Shown here: piece after piece, positions 5,603 through 7,422 of the stretch | Numbering within the stretch: position 1 is the stretch's first letter | Layout: each line of letters starts with the position of its first letter | Assembly (NCBI GenBank): GCA_903928755.1 | Contig: CAIYSH010000459.1 | Coordinates: 1-7,422 of the forward strand | DNA: 7,422 bases | Direction of reading: 5' to 3' | Source: an uncultured Alphaproteobacteria bacterium | GTDB lineage: Bacteria; Pseudomonadota; Alphaproteobacteria; Caulobacterales; Caulobacteraceae | Made by a program: the position numbers and the translations under genes | Notes under the pieces: model-generated | Seen by the model: the letters and a program-made list of their open reading frames with translations, nothing else | What the model was told of the DNA's origin: nothing | The model's database searches: none

Positions 5603-7038
5603 TAGCCGCGCAGTTTCCGCAGCAGGATGTCCAGGTCCCGCGCCAGGGCGGGATCCTCGGCCCGCAGGGACTCGATCCGGCGCACGGCATGGAGAACGGT
5701 TGTATGGTCGCGGCCGCCGAACCTGCGTCCGATGTCGGGCAGTGACCGCGTGGTGATCTGTTTTGCGATCCACATGGCGGCCTGGCGCGGACGGGCTACA
5801 GCCCGGGCACGACGTTCCGAAATCATGTCTGCCTGTTTCAGCCCATAGTGCTCGGCCACGGTCTTCTGGATCGTATCCACCGTGACCCGCTTTTCAGTGC
5901 AGGACAGGTGGGGGCGAAGAATGGCCTGGGCCTCGTCGAGGGACAGGCGACCCAGGTCGCCTCCAACCCTGGCGACCAGGGTATTCAGCGCGCCCTCAAG
6001 TTCCCGGACAGAATCGGTGAACCGGTCAGCCAGGAATTGCATCACTTCGATCCGTGCGGAGGGCGCAAAACCTCCCTGACCAGCCAGGGTCGCCAGTTTG
6101 CGTTCGAGTATGCCCAGCCGAAGATTGTGGTCTGCGGGCTCGATGCCACAGACAAGTCCTGCCTGCAGATGGGACCTGAGCCGTGGCTCCATATCGATCA
6201 GTTCCGAGGGTGACCGGTCTGCGGTCATGACCACCCGTCGACCATCCTCAACCAGGGCGATGAGGGTATGGAAGAGTTCTTCCTGGGTTGACTGCTTGCC
6301 GGCGACGAAATGTACATCGTCAATCAGCAGCAGGTCGGCATCCCGCAGTTCATCCTTGAAGGCCGAGGTCTGCCGGTCCTGAATGGCGCGGACGAAGGCC
6401 GAGGTGAACCTTTCGGCGGTCAGATAGACGACTTTCTTCTCGACGCCGGTCCGCATGGCCTCCCAGGCCATCGCATTGAGCAGGTGGGTCTTGCCGAAGC
6501 CATAGGGCCCGTGAAAAAGGACCGGATTGAAATGACCGTCCGCCCATGAGGCGACACGGCGGGCAACAGCAAAGGCGAACTCATTTGCCGGGCCCTGGAC
6601 GAAGGTATCAAAGGTGAACCTTTCCTGCAGACCATGACGGACGGGTCCGCCTGCCCGCTGGGCGGGCACCGTCGAGGATTGGGGAACTGAAATCTCCACG
6701 ACAGAAGCCGATGCCAGCACGGGAGAAGCCTCTCCGAGGGCTTCGAACTCCATCCGGGACTTCAGATCAAGATTTCGCCCCATGGGGTCGTTCTGGGCCC
6801 AAAGCTCGCCGATCCGCCGCCAGGCATGGCGACGTATCCAGTCCCGCGCCACACCGGTGGCGGCGACCAGACAGATATCGCTCCCATGCTCCTTGAGAGC
6901 CGCCTGGCCAAGCCAGGACCCGAAGGTGGCATCTCCGAGCTCATGCTTCAGCGCCTGACAGGTCCTGTTCCAGGCATCGCCCGTTCCAGCTCCGGTCAAA
7001 GCTTCTGCCAGCCCTCCACGCGCAATGGTCACAGTCAT
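5602..7038 (-). CDS. dnaA: Chromosomal replication initiator protein DnaA
   Basis: DnaA is an AAA+ ATPase that binds origin DnaA boxes and opens the DNA to start replication. The 478-residue product has all four domains. Domain I (about 20-85) starts at AWNRTCQALKHELGD. A variable linker (about 86-130) follows. The AAA+ core has Walker A GPYGFGKTHLL (177-187), Walker B LLLIDDVHF (236-244), sensor 1 around VVMTADRSP and sensor 2 DSVRELEGALN (342-352). Domain IV has RARAVARPRQ and the DNA-binding signature GGRDHTTVLHA. At the arginine-finger position (E. coli R285) there is H290 in RLRSHLQAGL. ATG 7038 gives a typical N-terminus, but AAGGGG (7039-7044) touches it directly. The in-frame GTG at 7032-7030 would have a 6-nt spacing and could be the true start. 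The upstream frame stays open to a TTG at 7176, which I judge to be leader. The gene converges on queG. Confidence 0.97.
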   Translation of the reverse strand: MTVTIARGGLAEALTGAGTGDAWNRTCQALKHELGDATFGSWLGQAALKEHGSDICLVAATGVARDWIRRHAWRRIGELWAQNDPMGRNLDLKSRMEFEALGEASPVLASASVVEISVPQSSTVPAQRAGGPVRHGLQERFTFDTFVQGPANEFAFAVARRVASWADGHFNPVLFHGPYGFGKTHLLNAMAWEAMRTGVEKKVVYLTAERFTSAFVRAIQDRQTSAFKDELRDADLLLIDDVHFVAGKQSTQEELFHTLIALVEDGRRVVMTADRSPSELIDMEPRLRSHLQAGLVCGIEPADHNLRLGILERKLATLAGQGGFAPSARIEVMQFLADRFTDSVRELEGALNTLVARVGGDLGRLSLDEAQAILRPHLSCTEKRVTVDTIQKTVAEHYGLKQADMISERRARAVARPRQAAMWIAKQITTRSLPDIGRRFGGRDHTTVLHAVRRIESLRAEDPALARDLDILLRKLRG

Positions 7039-7062
7039 CCCCTTAATTCCCGGTCTCGGCTT

Positions 7063-7298
7063 GAGTCCCCACGCCTCAAATCGAACCGAGATCAACCTCA
7101 GTTTTTTGAGCGCAAGGGTTCGTCCTCGAAAGCGGGATAGACTCCCGCCGCCGATGTTTTCCGCATCCAAGTTCAATTGGAAATACGCTCTATGAGGCGA
7201 ACACTAGCTTCGGGACTTCCCCGGTCAACGGAGATTCTTCGCTCGGTTTGCGGATATTTTTATTGACTCGCCCCGACCCCCAAGCCCGCAAGGGAATC
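7063..7298. promoter_or_regulatory. Cluster of five GANTC (CcrM-type) methylation sites
   Basis: GANTC sites are at 7063-7067 (GAGTC), 7140-7144 (GACTC), 7233-7237 (GATTC), 7265-7269 (GACTC) and 7294-7298 (GAATC). Less than one would be expected by chance in 236 bp of this composition. CcrM adenine methylation of such sites times dnaA expression in Caulobacter; the same role here is inferred. Confidence 0.6.
7201..7228 (-). promoter_or_regulatory. Candidate dnaA promoter
   Basis: On the - strand TTGACC (7228-7223) is followed after 16 bp by TAGTGT (7206-7201), a fair -35 and a poor -10. Transcription would start near 7194 and leave a 5' UTR of about 155 nt. A GANTC site lies 5 bp upstream of the -35. 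The -10 has only four of six consensus bases. Confidence 0.4.
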
Positions 7299-7311
7299 TG
7301 GAAATTGCGGG
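7285..7311. repeat. 7-bp inverted repeat upstream of dnaA
   Basis: CCCGCAA (7285-7291) and TTGCGGG (7305-7311) are perfect inverted arms around 13 nt that contain a GAATC methylation site. No T-tract follows on either strand, so a binding site or part of a larger fold is more likely than a terminator. Confidence 0.45.
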
Positions 7312-7312
7312 T

Positions 7313-7345
7313 CCCCGACCTGAGTAAATTGGTCGCAGGTCGGGG
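7313..7345. repeat. 10-bp inverted repeat upstream of dnaA
   Basis: CCCCGACCTG (7313-7322) and CAGGTCGGGG (7336-7345) form a perfect 10-bp stem with a 13-nt loop. A further CCCCGACC at 7271-7278 can compete for the same right arm. No U-tract follows in either direction. Confidence 0.6.
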
Positions 7346-7357
7346 TTGCATGCGCCG

Positions 7358-7397
7358 AAAAAACAAGACGCCCGCGGACGATTAATCCACGGGCGTC
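7358..7397 (-). terminator. Intrinsic terminator of a - strand gene beyond the right edge
   Basis: On the - strand GACGCCCGTGG (7397-7387) pairs with CCGCGGGCGTC (7377-7367) around a 9-nt loop. This is 11 pairs with one G-U wobble. TTG and then TTTTTT (7363-7358) follow. Read on the + strand, the wobble becomes a C-A mismatch and no U-tract adjoins, so the direction is clear. It separates the upstream gene from the dnaA promoter. Confidence 0.8.
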
Positions 7398-7422
7398 AAG
7401 TGCTTTTCGAGCTAAAAAAAGA

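Larger units (their letters stand above)
7039..7422. other. 384-bp region upstream of dnaA, without a recognisable gene
   Basis: No convincing gene is seen on either strand. From left to right it holds a dnaA leader of about 155 nt, a candidate dnaA promoter (7201-7228), an AT-rich patch (7250-7264), two inverted repeats (7285-7311 and 7313-7345) and a terminator for a - strand gene beyond the edge (7358-7397). The last 25 bases (7398-7422) may contain the end of that gene: - strand stops are possible at 7412-7414 and 7396-7398, in different frames, and too little is visible to identify a product. The Caulobacter neighbour I recall here is rpsT, but the visible bases do not show it. Confidence 0.6.

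Noticed and set aside
5444..5773. 109-codon - strand reading frame crossing the queG-dnaA gap, containing PISGNRL twice
   Set aside because: The repeated peptide is only the translation of the 30-bp DNA repeat, and the rest overlaps dnaA in another frame and the end of queG antisense.
7039..7176. Longer DnaA starting at a TTG (46 extra residues)
   Set aside because: The frame is open, but the extension is basic and low in family-like features, and typical DnaA proteins of this group start near 7038.
7382..7391. TTAATCCACG as a DnaA box
   Set aside because: It differs from TTATCCACA at two positions and lies in the loop and arm of the terminator; no other good boxes cluster nearby, so no origin is claimed.

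Overview
The window comes from an alphaproteobacterium with moderately high GC. DnaA gives the best taxonomic hint. Its Walker A segment (GPYGFGKTHLLNA), the RSHLQAGLVCG stretch and the GGRDHTTVLHAVRRIE signature look closest to Caulobacter-type DnaA as I remember it. The order lnt-metK-trmB and the pairing of a GST-fold gene with queG are also alphaproteobacterial. This placement is recognition from memory, not a search result.

Layout: six + strand genes run from the left edge to 5512. They are the 3' part of lnt (apolipoprotein N-acyltransferase), metK (S-adenosylmethionine synthetase), trmB (tRNA guanine-N7 methyltransferase), a FieF-type cation diffusion facilitator, a GST-fold protein that may be FzlA-like, and queG (epoxyqueuosine reductase). 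Gaps are 88, 30, 52 and 69 bp, and gst overlaps queG by 20 bp, so much of this block is probably co-transcribed. On the - strand, converging on queG, lies dnaA (5602-7038). Its 384-bp upstream region holds a candidate promoter, five GANTC sites, two inverted repeats and a strong intrinsic terminator for a - strand gene beyond the right edge.

Functionally the block is housekeeping. MetK makes the SAM that TrmB uses for m7G46. SAM is also the ribosyl donor for QueA, which makes the epoxyqueuosine that QueG reduces, so three of the genes are linked through SAM and tRNA modification. Lnt finishes lipoprotein acylation and FieF exports divalent metal.

The most unusual DNA is non-coding. The 93 bp from the queG stop to the dnaA stop consist of a 30-bp perfect direct repeat, whose second copy is part of a 48-bp palindromic element. 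The element can fold into alternative hairpins between the two convergent genes, and its core resembles palindromic repeats I recall from Rhizobiales genomes. The second notable point is the GANTC cluster upstream of dnaA, which fits CcrM-linked cell-cycle control. I see no new defence, mobile or biosynthetic system here.
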